From NCBI RefSeq assembly GCF_900182795.1, contig NZ_FXTX01000003.1, positions 33,383 to 97,382 on the forward strand: a stretch of DNA of 64,000 bases, given 5' to 3'. The notes under the pieces were generated by a model. It was not told the origin of the DNA and searched no databases. It was given only the letters and a program-made list of their open reading frames with translations. Source of the stretch: Venenivibrio stagnispumantis (GTDB taxonomy: Bacteria; Aquificota; Aquificia; Aquificales; Hydrogenothermaceae). Of this stretch, positions 1 through 8,847 are shown one piece after another. Position 1 is the stretch's first letter; the number at the start of each line of letters is the position of its first letter. A program made the position numbers and the translations under genes.

Positions 1-557
1 TTTCCGAAATAGATGAAAATGTAGCAGATGCGGTAGCTTCAAATATATTAAAAGTAGCATTAGAAGAAAGAAAAAAAGCAGTTAGACAGGAAGAATCAAA
101 ACTACCTTATCCGGTAATCGTAGTAGTAGAAGAAGCACATATTCTTGCTTCTGATAAAAGAGATACCCAATCAAAATACTATATGACAAGGATAGCAAGA
201 GAAGGAAGAAAATTCGGTATTGGACTTACAATAGTTACCCAAAGACCAAAAGGACTTGATAAAGAAATCCTATCCCAGATGAATAATATGATAATTTTAA
301 AATTGGTAGAGCCGGAAGACCAAAAACATGTCCAATCTGCATCTGAAGCATTATCAGCAGAACTTATGGAATATTTACCGGCATTAAATCCGGGAGAAGC
401 AATAATTATAGGAAATATGACAAAATTACCACTTCTTATAAAGATAGATAAAGCAGAAGAAAAAATACAAGGAAATGATATAGATATTATCTCTAAATGG
501 AAAGAAAGTTTAAAAAATGAATCCGGTAGGAGAAAAATAAACCTTGAAGATTTATAA
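1..557 (+). CDS. HerA/DUF87-type P-loop ATPase, C-terminal part (cut by window edge)
   Basis: This is the C-terminal part of a HerA-like hexameric ATPase of the FtsK/VirB4 superfamily. The frame is open from base 3, so the start and the Walker A loop lie outside the window. Visible are a hydrophobic Walker B strand ending in EEAH (about residues 42-51 of the fragment) and the following REGRKFGIGL and TQRP stretch, which is typical of HerA helicases. In the family, HerA translocates DNA, often together with a NurA-type nuclease, but no nuclease gene is visible here. The stop overlaps the next start by 14 bases, so the two genes are probably co-transcribed and translationally coupled. The family call is firm; the DNA-processing role is inferred. 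Confidence 0.85.
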   Translation, partial: SEIDENVADAVASNILKVALEERKKAVRQEESKLPYPVIVVVEEAHILASDKRDTQSKYYMTRIAREGRKFGIGLTIVTQRPKGLDKEILSQMNNMIILKLVEPEDQKHVQSASEALSAELMEYLPALNPGEAIIIGNMTKLPLLIKIDKAEEKIQGNDIDIISKWKESLKNESGRRKINLEDL

Positions 558-1206
558 AGATAGAAAAGAAGCAGCTAAAATATTAGCAGAAGAGCTATCA
601 AAGCTCAATTTAGATAAAGAAAATACAGTTATTGTTGCTATACCAAGGGGAGCAGTAATTATTGCTTATGAAATTGCAAAAATATTAAAAATTCCATTTA
701 CATTTGTAATAACAAAAAAGCTTGCACCGTTATATGAACCGGAAGCGGCATTTGGAGCAATAGCATTAGATAAAACAACAGTTATAAATGAAAGATTAAA
801 AGATTATATGAATGTATCGGATAAAGAGCTTGAAATAATTAAGGAAAAAGCATTCAATGAAGTTAAAGAAAGATTTAATAAATATTTAAATGGTAAAGAA
901 CCTGATGTAAAAGGCAAAACCGTTATAGTAGTTGATGATGGCATAGCAACCGGTTATACAGCCATTGTAGCTGCTAGATATCTTAAAAATAAAGGCGCTA
1001 ATAAAGTTATTCTTGCAGTTGGAGTTTGCCCTTATGATAGTTTATTTAGATTAAAAGAAGAGTTTGATTTGGTTATCTGTCCATTAATAGAAGATACTCC
1101 GTTTTTTGCAGTAGGAGCATATTATGAAGATTTTCAACAGGTAGAAGATGATGAACTTTTTTCTATTGTAAAAAAAACAAAAGAGGAAAATCTATTTTAT
1201 GAATAA
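544..1206 (+). CDS. Phosphoribosyltransferase-family protein (COG1926 type)
   Basis: A 220-residue type I phosphoribosyltransferase fold protein. The PRPP-binding signature VIVVDDGIATGYTA lies at about residues 127-140, with the two acidic residues followed by the T/G-rich loop. An N-terminal AIPRGAV segment and a LAPLYEPEAAFGAIA stretch match the predicted phosphoribosyltransferases of COG1926, whose substrate is not known. The start is TTG inside the end of the HerA gene, which suggests translational coupling. The overlap with a DNA-translocase gene may only reflect operon packing. I see no base-specificity hood that would assign it to a defined purine or pyrimidine salvage enzyme. Confidence 0.8.
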   Translation: MKIYKDRKEAAKILAEELSKLNLDKENTVIVAIPRGAVIIAYEIAKILKIPFTFVITKKLAPLYEPEAAFGAIALDKTTVINERLKDYMNVSDKELEIIKEKAFNEVKERFNKYLNGKEPDVKGKTVIVVDDGIATGYTAIVAARYLKNKGANKVILAVGVCPYDSLFRLKEEFDLVICPLIEDTPFFAVGAYYEDFQQVEDDELFSIVKKTKEENLFYE

Positions 1207-1223
1207 AATCAGGAGGTAAAAAG

Positions 1224-1805
1224 ATGAAGAAATATATTGCTCTATTATCTGCATTTGTAATTGGTTGTAGCACAACACAAACACAAATTCCGGAAGAAAA
1301 AAAAGCAAAGATAGAAGAAATCGGAGAAAAAAATGCTATGGTTTTACTTAAAACCTTAAAGGGAGAGCTTATTAAAGCAATGTCAGAAGGTGGAGCAGAA
1401 AATGCTTTAACAGTTTGTAATAAAAAAGCTATGGAACTAACACAGCAAGTAGAAAAAGAAACAGGCGTTCAGATGAAAAGAACAACATTTAAATATAGAA
1501 ATCCGGCAAATGCACCGGATAAATACGAAAAAGAAGCCCTTGAATATTTTGAAAAATCTATAAAAGAAGGAAAATTTCCTAAGAATTATATACAGGTAGT
1601 AAATGAAAACGGAGTTCTAACTTACAGATACTATAAGCCTTTAAAAGTAGAGCCTATTTGTTTAACCTGCCATGGAGAAGTTATAGATGAAAAACTTGCG
1701 GCTAAAATAAAATCTTTATATCCAAGTGATAAAGCTACCGGTTATAAAGATGGAGATTTTAGAGGAGTAGTTAGAGTTTCTATTCCGGCAGATAAGATTC
1801 AATAA
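1224..1805 (+). CDS. Monoheme c-type lipoprotein with DUF3365 (Tll0287-like) domain
   Basis: A 193-residue exported protein. It starts with a short signal peptide ending in a VIGC lipobox (Cys15), so it is probably a lipoprotein. A single heme-binding CLTCH motif lies at residues 146-150 in a DUF3365/Tll0287-like domain, a PAS-related fold that carries one covalently bound heme c. It would sit in the periplasm and could act as a redox or gas sensor or as a small electron carrier; nothing in the sequence decides which. A strong AGGAGG ribosome binding site precedes the ATG. It follows the phosphoribosyltransferase by 17 bases and is the last gene before a terminator. Confidence 0.85.
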   Translation: MKKYIALLSAFVIGCSTTQTQIPEEKKAKIEEIGEKNAMVLLKTLKGELIKAMSEGGAENALTVCNKKAMELTQQVEKETGVQMKRTTFKYRNPANAPDKYEKEALEYFEKSIKEGKFPKNYIQVVNENGVLTYRYYKPLKVEPICLTCHGEVIDEKLAAKIKSLYPSDKATGYKDGDFRGVVRVSIPADKIQ

Positions 1806-1813
1806 TCTTCTCT

Positions 1814-1838
1814 AAACCGGCTTTGCCGGTTTTTCTTT
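1814..1838 (+). terminator. Rho-independent terminator after the DUF3365 gene
   Basis: Bases 1814-1821 (AAACCGGC) pair perfectly with 1825-1832 around a TTT loop, and a T-rich run follows. It closes the HerA/phosphoribosyltransferase/lipoprotein unit and separates it from the pil operon. Confidence 0.85.
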
Positions 1839-1899
1839 TAATTAAAGTCTCAAAAAAAATATCCGAAAAATAATGTAAACCTAATAGAGGAGCAGATTT

Positions 1900-2850
1900 A
1901 TGCTTAATTTAAAAGATATAAAAGTTAAGTTGCCTACTTTAAATTTATCTTTAAAAAAGAAAGAGTTATTGGGAGTAGAGATAGATTCAGATTATATAAG
2001 AGTAGCAGTTTTAAGAGAAGATGGAGAAGATTTAATATTAGAACCGGCACCTTTTGAGATAAAAAATATAGATGATATAGCTCAATCTATAAAGAGAAAT
2101 TTAGAGCTAAAAGATATAAAAGCAAAAGATGCTGTTTTCAGTTTACCAATATCTGCAACTTTATACAAAAGCATAAAATTACCGAAAGTATCAGATAAAG
2201 AACTTCAAGATGCGGTAGAATGGAATATAAGAGAAGATATAAAAACTTTAAAGGGTAAAACTTTTTATGATTATGATGTTTTAAACGAAGAAGGTGATTT
2301 TCTTAATGTTATTGTTGTTATTGCAAAAGTAGATGATTTAGAAAGATTGGAAAATATAGCTTCACAAGCTGGATTAAACCTAAAAATAATAGATTCAGCA
2401 GCAATATCTCTACTTAATTTAGCATTACTGCAAAGAGATAAATATTATCCCCAAGAAAAAAATTTATCTGTTTTACATATAGATGAAAATGAATCTAATC
2501 TTTTATTTTCTAATAATAATTTAATTATACAACCTCTTGATTTTAATATTAAACATTATAAAGATTTATCCCCTGATGAGAAAGAAGAGGAAGTTTTAAG
2601 ATTAATAAATGAGATAAATTATTTCTTTCTAACAATAACAGAACCAAAAATTATCTTTGTTTCCGGATTAGTTGGAAAATATGTAGAAATAAGAGAGTAT
2701 ATGCAGTTTAAATTCGGACAGAGATTTACAGTAGTAGATTTAGACCCAAGATTGTCACTTAATATAAAAGTAGACAAAGATATACCTATTACCGTTTATA
2801 ACATTCCAATAAGTTTAGCTTATAGAGGTTTGACAGATGATAAAGATTAA
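1900..2850 (+). CDS. pilM: Type IV pilus assembly protein PilM
   Basis: A 316-residue cytoplasmic actin-fold protein of the PilM family. PilM binds the N-terminal tail of PilN and links the inner-membrane PilN/PilO platform to the cytoplasmic motor ring. The segment LLGVEIDSDYIRVAVL (from about residue 23) is the typical PilM/ASKHA first strand pair. Other parts match less obviously, but length and position as the first of five genes pilM-N-O-P-Q fit. The ATG follows a GAGGAG ribosome binding site, and the stop overlaps pilN by 14 bases. The motor genes pilB, pilT and pilC lie about 43 kb away in the same window. Confidence 0.88.
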   Translation: MLNLKDIKVKLPTLNLSLKKKELLGVEIDSDYIRVAVLREDGEDLILEPAPFEIKNIDDIAQSIKRNLELKDIKAKDAVFSLPISATLYKSIKLPKVSDKELQDAVEWNIREDIKTLKGKTFYDYDVLNEEGDFLNVIVVIAKVDDLERLENIASQAGLNLKIIDSAAISLLNLALLQRDKYYPQEKNLSVLHIDENESNLLFSNNNLIIQPLDFNIKHYKDLSPDEKEEEVLRLINEINYFFLTITEPKIIFVSGLVGKYVEIREYMQFKFGQRFTVVDLDPRLSLNIKVDKDIPITVYNIPISLAYRGLTDDKD

Positions 2851-3433
2851 TTTAAAACCAAAAAAAGAAAGAAAAATAAAAGGTGTTCCAAAAATCAAAT
2901 TAGGTGGATTACCACAATTATCACTAAAAAGTCAGATTATATATTTTGTGCCTGTAATTTTCTTAATAGGAGAAATCTCATATTTGTTTTATATAAATAA
3001 ACAAATTTCAGATTTAAATACTCAAAAAGAAGAGCTTGAACAAAAGAAAACAAAACTTAATGCTTTTAAAAAGAATATTGATGACCTTTTAAGAGAAATT
3101 AATGAACAAAAAAAATTAAAAGAAGAGGTTAATTTAAGAATCGCAACAATAGAAAATTTATCTAATCAAAAAAAAGATTTTTCAAAACTGCTTGATGCTG
3201 TGGTTTATTCTTATACAGATGGAATTTGGCTAACTTCTGCTAATTTATCAATTGAAAAAAGTTCATTAAGCGGTTTTGCTTTTTCTCCGGATTATATATC
3301 TACTTATTATAGCAATTTGAATAGATATTTTGATAGCATATCTTTTTCTCAAACAGAAATGAAAGTAGCAAATGCCGGATTTCCATATTATAGCTTTAAT
3401 TTTGAAATTTCAAGTTTTAAAGGGGGATTATAA
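2837..3433 (+). CDS. pilN: Type IV pilus assembly protein PilN
   Basis: A 198-residue bitopic inner-membrane protein. A basic N-terminus of about 35 residues begins with the MIKINL motif that PilM binds. One membrane segment follows (about residues 34-53), then a long coiled coil rich in E, K, L and N (about 55-110) and a small ferredoxin-like periplasmic domain. In the family PilN pairs with PilO to form the alignment subcomplex between the motor and the secretin. The gene overlaps pilM by 14 bases and is followed by pilO after 3 bases. Confidence 0.87.
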   Translation: MIKINLKPKKERKIKGVPKIKLGGLPQLSLKSQIIYFVPVIFLIGEISYLFYINKQISDLNTQKEELEQKKTKLNAFKKNIDDLLREINEQKKLKEEVNLRIATIENLSNQKKDFSKLLDAVVYSYTDGIWLTSANLSIEKSSLSGFAFSPDYISTYYSNLNRYFDSISFSQTEMKVANAGFPYYSFNFEISSFKGGL

Positions 3434-3436
3434 TCT

Positions 3437-4102
3437 ATGGATGATTTAAAACAGCAATGGGAAAACCTTCCCCAATGGCAAAAATTATTAGTTATTTTTG
3501 GATTTTCTTTTGCATTGATATACTTAATTTATACATTATTTTTATCTGAAAAATTAGATGAAAAAAATAAATTGGCTGAGGAAGTAGGTAATTTAAGCTC
3601 AGAAATTGAAACATTAGAAAATTCAATTAAACCCGAAAATAAAATAAGACTGCAAAAACAGCTCCAGCAGATAAAAAAAGAGATAGAAGAACTTAATAAT
3701 AAATTGGCCGTTCTTGAAAAAAAGATACCTTCCAAACCTGAAACCAATGAAGTTTTAGATATAATTTATAAAGATGCAAAGCAAGCAAAGCTAACTTTAT
3801 CCAATTTTAAAATAGAAAAAGAAGAAGATGTATATATCAGTTATAATCAAGAAACTAAAAAAGTAGATTTTTTTGTCCCTACCGATAAAAATAAAAACCC
3901 ACCTCAAAATGCTATAAAACTAAAAAAACAAGTAATCAATACATCTTTTGTTACTGATGATATGTCAAATTTATCTAAATTTATAAACATCTTATCAAAA
4001 GAAGAAAGATTTATATCAATAGAAAATATGGAAATCAAAAAAGAAGGACAGGTTTTAAAAATTAACTTATCAATTTCAACATACTACTTAGGAGAGGTTT
4101 AA
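3437..4102 (+). CDS. pilO: Type IV pilus assembly protein PilO
   Basis: A 221-residue inner-membrane protein with one N-terminal membrane segment (about residues 18-37), a coiled coil (about 40-95) and a C-terminal periplasmic domain. This is the PilO layout, and PilO forms a heterodimer with PilN. The N-terminal sequence QQWENLPQWQKLLVIFGF resembles other PilO proteins. The gene lies 3 bases after pilN and 2 bases before the next gene, so the operon is tightly packed. Identification rests on topology and gene order more than on strong motifs. Confidence 0.85.
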   Translation: MDDLKQQWENLPQWQKLLVIFGFSFALIYLIYTLFLSEKLDEKNKLAEEVGNLSSEIETLENSIKPENKIRLQKQLQQIKKEIEELNNKLAVLEKKIPSKPETNEVLDIIYKDAKQAKLTLSNFKIEKEEDVYISYNQETKKVDFFVPTDKNKNPPQNAIKLKKQVINTSFVTDDMSNLSKFINILSKEERFISIENMEIKKEGQVLKINLSISTYYLGEV

Positions 4103-4104
4103 CA

Positions 4105-4479
4105 ATGAAAAAAATATTCCTTTTAATTTTAATATCATCTTTTGCGATAGCTGAAGAACTTCCACCATTAAAAGAGGTTGTAGGACAAAATAAAGAACAA
4201 CAGCAACAACCTCAACCTGTGCAAAATCAAAACGAAAGTAATCAATCTAAAAATCAGCAATCATCACCGGAAAAGGCAGTTATAAATCCTCCAAACGATA
4301 ATATCCCAAAAGAAAATATAGAAAAATCAATATTTGAGCCAAAAGAAAATACTGTTGGTTATATTCAAACCGAAAAAGGAGAAAAATATATAATTCTTGA
4401 ATCACCAGATGGAACAAAATTAATAAAAGTTAAAGAAAATCCGAAACAATTATTAAATAAAGAGATGAAAAAAAGGTAG
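4105..4479 (+). CDS. pilP: Small exported PilP-like protein of the pil operon
   Basis: A 124-residue protein with an N-terminal signal peptide (MKKIFLLILISSFAIAEE), a Q/N/P-rich linker (about residues 30-75) and a short C-terminal segment ending in a basic tail. In pil operons the gene between pilO and pilQ is pilP, an inner-membrane lipoprotein that contacts the secretin. This copy has no lipobox Cys and is shorter than usual, so it may be a reduced or divergent PilP. The call comes mainly from position. It is followed by pilQ after 10 bases. Confidence 0.6.
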   Translation: MKKIFLLILISSFAIAEELPPLKEVVGQNKEQQQQPQPVQNQNESNQSKNQQSSPEKAVINPPNDNIPKENIEKSIFEPKENTVGYIQTEKGEKYIILESPDGTKLIKVKENPKQLLNKEMKKR

Positions 4480-4489
4480 GAGAGAAAAA

Positions 4490-6295
4490 ATGAAGTTAAT
4501 AAAATTAGGAACAATAACAGCATTATCACTGAGCTTTAGCTCCTATGCCGGAGAAAAGATTACAGCAGAATTTTTAGGAGCTAAAATAAGCACAGTAGTT
4601 GATGCTTTATCTATGGTATCTAATCAAAATATAGTTTGGGACAAAGATGCAATAGCTCAGAAAGATAAAATAGTTTCTTTAAGTATAAAAAAGCCATTAG
4701 AAATAGAAAAAGTATTAAATACCGTTCTTTTACAGAATGGATTTATAGCGGTAAAGCAGGATAATTTATATATAATCAAAGCCACTGATGAATATTTTGT
4801 TAATGTTCCACAAGAAATAACATCTACATTTGGAAAAGATATTTTTGACACGATATTGTTAAATATAAAAAGCAAAGCCTCTTCTAATGCACAGATAGAT
4901 GTAGATAGAAACAGTTATTCTATATATATAAAAGATGATAAAGAAAGCATAAATAGAATAAAAAACTTTATGACAGCTTATCTGGATTATCTTAAAAAGG
5001 AAGCAGATAAAATATCAAAAATACAGCAGTCAGAAGGGAAAATAATAAAGAAAGAGTTTGATATATCTTATGAAGATTTTAAAAAGATAGAAAATAAAAT
5101 TGCAGAAAATATATCACCTATTGGGAAATACAGCTATGATAAAGAGAAAAATAAATTAATCATCTTAGATACAGAAAAAAATTTATCCCAAATGGCAAAT
5201 TTAGTAGCAAAATCCCAGCAAATACAGATAACTACTAAATGTTTTTATATTAGAGGATTAGAACCGGGTGAGTTAATACTGAATATAAAAGAAAATGATT
5301 TATCTCCAAATGGAGTTATAATTTATCAAGGAAAAATAATATCTAAACCACAGCAAGAGGTAGGACAATCTCAAATAGGACAAAAAACTCAGGCTGCTCA
5401 GGTAGCAACCGGTGTGGAAACATTAGTTACATCACTTCCTAAGGTATGTATATCTGATGAGCCAAAAATTATAGAAAATATAAAAAATAAATATTCTGAA
5501 ATTTTGCTTACTAAACCTTATCAAATAGCTATAGAAGCAAGAATAGTACAGATAGATTCTCAAAATCTAAAAGATTTAGGAATACAATGGGGAGGACAGG
5601 CTTCAGATAACACAAATGTAATCGCAGGTACAAATTCACCAAGTCCTATAGCAAGACCTGGAGTAACTGGGTTGACAACAATAAATGGAGCCGGTGGAGC
5701 TTATGCAGTAGATTTTCCTGCATCAAGTTCTCAACCTCTTGGTGGTTTTTCTCTTGGATTTATACATGGGGGACTTAATAATTTTATAGATGTAAGACTT
5801 TCTGCTTTACAAAGAATAGGTGTTACAAAAATACTTTCAAGACCAAAAATAGTTACAATAGATGGAGAAACAGCAGAAATTACACAAGGTTATCAAGTTC
5901 CTTATACTACCGTAACTTCTGTTGGAGGAGGAGCAAGTGCTGCTTCTGTATCTTTTAAAAATGCTGTGCTTAAATTAAATGTTACTCCAAGAACTACATC
6001 AGATGGAAATATTATTATGGATATAAAGATTAATCAAGATATACCGGATTTTAAGAATTTGGTAGCCGGTAATCCACCTATACAAACAAAAACCGTAACA
6101 AGTAAAGTAGTTGCAAAAGATGGAGATACAATTGTAATAGGTGGAATACTTGAAAAAACAGAAGAAAATACTAAAAGCGGTGTTCCCGGTCTTATGAATA
6201 TACCAATTCTTGGAGCATTATTTAAAGAAGAACTAAATAGAGAACAAAATACGGAATTACTTATATTTTTGAGTGCAAAAATTATTTATGAATAA
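4490..6295 (+). CDS. pilQ: Type IV pilus secretin PilQ
   Basis: A 601-residue outer-membrane secretin. A signal peptide (about residues 1-20) is followed by N-domains, a G/P/S-rich region around residues 375-420 and the C-terminal secretin domain (about 425-600). Family hallmarks are visible: LSRPKIVTIDGETAEITQGYQVPY, then VTPRTTSDGNIIMDI, and the end block DGDTIVIGGIL...GVPGLMNIPILGALF. Secretins form the multimeric gate through which the pilus leaves the cell. A ribosome binding site (AGGAGAG) lies just upstream of the ATG. The gene ends the pilMNOPQ operon; no clear hairpin terminator follows. Confidence 0.95.
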   Translation: MKLIKLGTITALSLSFSSYAGEKITAEFLGAKISTVVDALSMVSNQNIVWDKDAIAQKDKIVSLSIKKPLEIEKVLNTVLLQNGFIAVKQDNLYIIKATDEYFVNVPQEITSTFGKDIFDTILLNIKSKASSNAQIDVDRNSYSIYIKDDKESINRIKNFMTAYLDYLKKEADKISKIQQSEGKIIKKEFDISYEDFKKIENKIAENISPIGKYSYDKEKNKLIILDTEKNLSQMANLVAKSQQIQITTKCFYIRGLEPGELILNIKENDLSPNGVIIYQGKIISKPQQEVGQSQIGQKTQAAQVATGVETLVTSLPKVCISDEPKIIENIKNKYSEILLTKPYQIAIEARIVQIDSQNLKDLGIQWGGQASDNTNVIAGTNSPSPIARPGVTGLTTINGAGGAYAVDFPASSSQPLGGFSLGFIHGGLNNFIDVRLSALQRIGVTKILSRPKIVTIDGETAEITQGYQVPYTTVTSVGGGASAASVSFKNAVLKLNVTPRTTSDGNIIMDIKINQDIPDFKNLVAGNPPIQTKTVTSKVVAKDGDTIVIGGILEKTEENTKSGVPGLMNIPILGALFKEELNREQNTELLIFLSAKIIYE

Positions 6296-6362
6296 TTGAG
6301 TTGAAAAAAGCTAAATATTTTCTATATTTAAGATTATAAAATTTAGTTAAATGAGGGAAGAT

Positions 6363-7739
6363 ATGTATGATTTAATAATAATAGGAATGGGGCCTGGAGG
6401 ATATGAAGCTGCACTGACAGCTTTAAGAAAGGGATTAAATATAGCAATTGTTGAAAAGGATAAACTTGGTGGAAATTGTTTAAATAGAGCTTGTATTCCT
6501 ACAAAATATTTTAGGGTAGGTGCCCATTTTATTGAAAAAATAAAAAAATCGGAAAATTATGGAATAAAAATAAATGATTATAATTTAGATTATACAAAAG
6601 CTTGGGAGAATAAAGAGAAAGCAATCTCATTTTTAAGAAAAAGCTTAGAACAATTACTTTTGTCAAAAAAAGTTCCGGTTTATAAAGGAATAGGTAAAGT
6701 TATAGATAAAAATAAGGTTGAAGTTTTATTGAATGATGGTAGAAAAGAAATAATTGAAGGAAAATATATAATAATAGCAACCGGTTCTTATCCTGCTTCT
6801 GTTGGCAATCTTGTGCCTGATGGTAATTATATAATAACTACCGAAGATTATATGGATAAATTAACCTCTTTGCCTGAATCTGTTCTTGTTGTAGGTGCCG
6901 GAGTAGCCGGATGTGAATTATCTTATATAATGGCAAGTTATGGTGTAAATGTTTATATAGTAGAGATGATGGATAGATTATTACCTTCTAAAATAATTTC
7001 TCCTGAAATCTCCAAATATCTACTTAGAAAATTTAAAACTACAAATATAAAAACATATTTCAATACTACCATTAAAGATTTTAATATTAAAGACCAAAAA
7101 GTAGAAGTTATTTTATCAAATGATGAAAAAATAGTAGTAGATAAAATATTACTAACCATTGGGAGAAAACCAAATACAGGATTAATGGATATAATAGAAA
7201 AAGATGAAAAAGGATTTATTAAAACAGATAGTTATTTAAGAACAAATTTTGAAAATATCTATGCTATCGGTGATGTTGTAAACTCACCTATGCTTGCCCA
7301 TATAGCAAGTTATGAAGCAAAAGTTGCATTACATAATATCACCGAAGAAGAAAAAATATCGGTGGATTACTCTTTAACACCCTGGGCTATATTTACTGCT
7401 TATGAGATAGCCCATATAGGTCTAAATGAAGAAGAGGCAAAAGAAAAAGGTATAGATGTTGAAAGTGGTTATTATCCATTTAGTTATAATGAAAAAGCAA
7501 TAGATGAATCAGAACCGGAAGGATATGTAAGATTGTATTTTAATAAAGAAAATAAAAAAGTGATAGGTGCAGATATTGTTGGAATTGGTGCATCTGAATT
7601 AATACACCAGGTAGCCATATTTATAAAAGAAGGATATACAGCAAAAGATATTCATGAATTTATATATTTCCATCCATCTTTAAGTGAGATTTTTGCTTTT
7701 GCTACTTATGATTTGGCTGTTGGTAAATTATTTAGATAA
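6363..7739 (+). CDS. lpdA: Dihydrolipoyl dehydrogenase (E3)
   Basis: An FAD-dependent pyridine nucleotide-disulfide oxidoreductase. It starts MYDLIIIGMGPGGYEA (FAD-binding loop), has the redox-active disulfide in CLNRACIPTK, a second Rossmann motif (VLVVGAGVAGCELSY), the IYAIGDV FAD site, and a C-terminal HPSLSE motif carrying the active-site His/Glu. Dihydrolipoyl dehydrogenase reoxidises lipoyl groups of 2-oxoacid dehydrogenases or the glycine cleavage system; no partner subunit is in the window. The open frame reaches an ATG at 6351, but GAGGG at 6353-6357 makes the ATG at 6363 the better start and gives the usual N-terminus. The 3' end overlaps metK by 12 bases in convergent orientation. 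Confidence 0.92.
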   Translation: MYDLIIIGMGPGGYEAALTALRKGLNIAIVEKDKLGGNCLNRACIPTKYFRVGAHFIEKIKKSENYGIKINDYNLDYTKAWENKEKAISFLRKSLEQLLLSKKVPVYKGIGKVIDKNKVEVLLNDGRKEIIEGKYIIIATGSYPASVGNLVPDGNYIITTEDYMDKLTSLPESVLVVGAGVAGCELSYIMASYGVNVYIVEMMDRLLPSKIISPEISKYLLRKFKTTNIKTYFNTTIKDFNIKDQKVEVILSNDEKIVVDKILLTIGRKPNTGLMDIIEKDEKGFIKTDSYLRTNFENIYAIGDVVNSPMLAHIASYEAKVALHNITEEEKISVDYSLTPWAIFTAYEIAHIGLNEEEAKEKGIDVESGYYPFSYNEKAIDESEPEGYVRLYFNKENKKVIGADIVGIGASELIHQVAIFIKEGYTAKDIHEFIYFHPSLSEIFAFATYDLAVGKLFR

Positions 7740-8846
7740 TTTTGATAATATATCTTTATTTAATTCTTCCCATTTAAAATCATCATCATTTCTGCCAAAA
7801 TGTCCATAAGAAGATGTTTTTTTATAAATTGGTCTTCTCAAATCAAGAAAATCTATTATTCCATTTACGGATAAATCAAATATCTCTTTTATATATTTTG
7901 TTATATTTTTTTCTTGATATATATTTACATTTATTGAAACCGGATAATCCATCCCGATAACATAAAGCATCTCTACATTACATCTATCTGCTAATCCGGA
8001 TGCTACAATATGTTTTGCTATCATTCTTGCCATATATGATGCAGACCTGTCTATCTTTGTAGGGTCTTTGCCGGAGAAAGAGCTTCCACCGGATGCAGCT
8101 GCTGTTCCATAAGCATCTGCTATTGTTTTTCTACCTGTTAATCCGGTGTCTGCCATAGGCCCGCCTATAACAAATCTTCCTATTGGATTTATTATTATTT
8201 TTGTTTTTTCATCTATATAATTTTGATACTGTAGCTTTTTGATAATTTCTTCCATTATAACTTCTTTTAACTCTTTTTCCGATACATAAGGCTCATGCTG
8301 AGCAAGAATTGTTATACTATCAACTCTTACCGGTTTTCCATCTTTATACTCAACTACAACAATGGCTTTTCCATCAGGTCTTAAAAATGGAATTATATCA
8401 TCTTTCCTTAGATTATCTAATTTTTCTGTTATTGAGTTTGCAATATTACAGGCAAGGGGCATATAATTTTCGGTTTCATTTGTAGCATATCCTACAATAA
8501 TACTTGTATCTCCTGCTCCACCGGAAGGTATTCCAAGAGCAAGCTCTGGGCTTTGGTCGCTTATTGAGGTAATTACTCCGGCAGTATATCCATCAAATCC
8601 ATACTCTGATTTTGTATATCCTATATCTATTAATGTATTTCTGGCAATTGTAGGAATATCTGAGTAGGCAGTTGTTGATATTTCTCCTGCTACATATATT
8701 ACACCGGTTGTTATTACTGCTTCTATAGATGCTCTTGTGTAAGGGTCTTGTCTAATTAAATCATCAAGTATAGCATCAGCAATAATATCTGCTATTTTAT
8801 CCGGATGACCTTGGCAAACTGATTCTGCACTTTGTATTGTTATCAT
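7728..8846 (-). CDS. metK: S-adenosylmethionine synthase
   Basis: A 372-residue methionine adenosyltransferase that makes SAM from methionine and ATP. Family motifs are the N-terminal GHPDK ATP site, DQSPELALGI, and the C-terminal GGSSFSGKDPTKIDRSASYMAR block containing the P-loop and metal ligands. It is slightly shorter than the usual 380-400 residues but appears complete. It begins 1 base after ilvD ends, and together with ahcY upstream the operon holds both the SAM-forming and the SAH-recycling step. Confidence 0.96.
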   Translation of the reverse strand: MITIQSAESVCQGHPDKIADIIADAILDDLIRQDPYTRASIEAVITTGVIYVAGEISTTAYSDIPTIARNTLIDIGYTKSEYGFDGYTAGVITSISDQSPELALGIPSGGAGDTSIIVGYATNETENYMPLACNIANSITEKLDNLRKDDIIPFLRPDGKAIVVVEYKDGKPVRVDSITILAQHEPYVSEKELKEVIMEEIIKKLQYQNYIDEKTKIIINPIGRFVIGGPMADTGLTGRKTIADAYGTAAASGGSSFSGKDPTKIDRSASYMARMIAKHIVASGLADRCNVEMLYVIGMDYPVSINVNIYQEKNITKYIKEIFDLSVNGIIDFLDLRRPIYKKTSSYGHFGRNDDDFKWEELNKDILSKLSK

Positions 8847-8847
8847 C

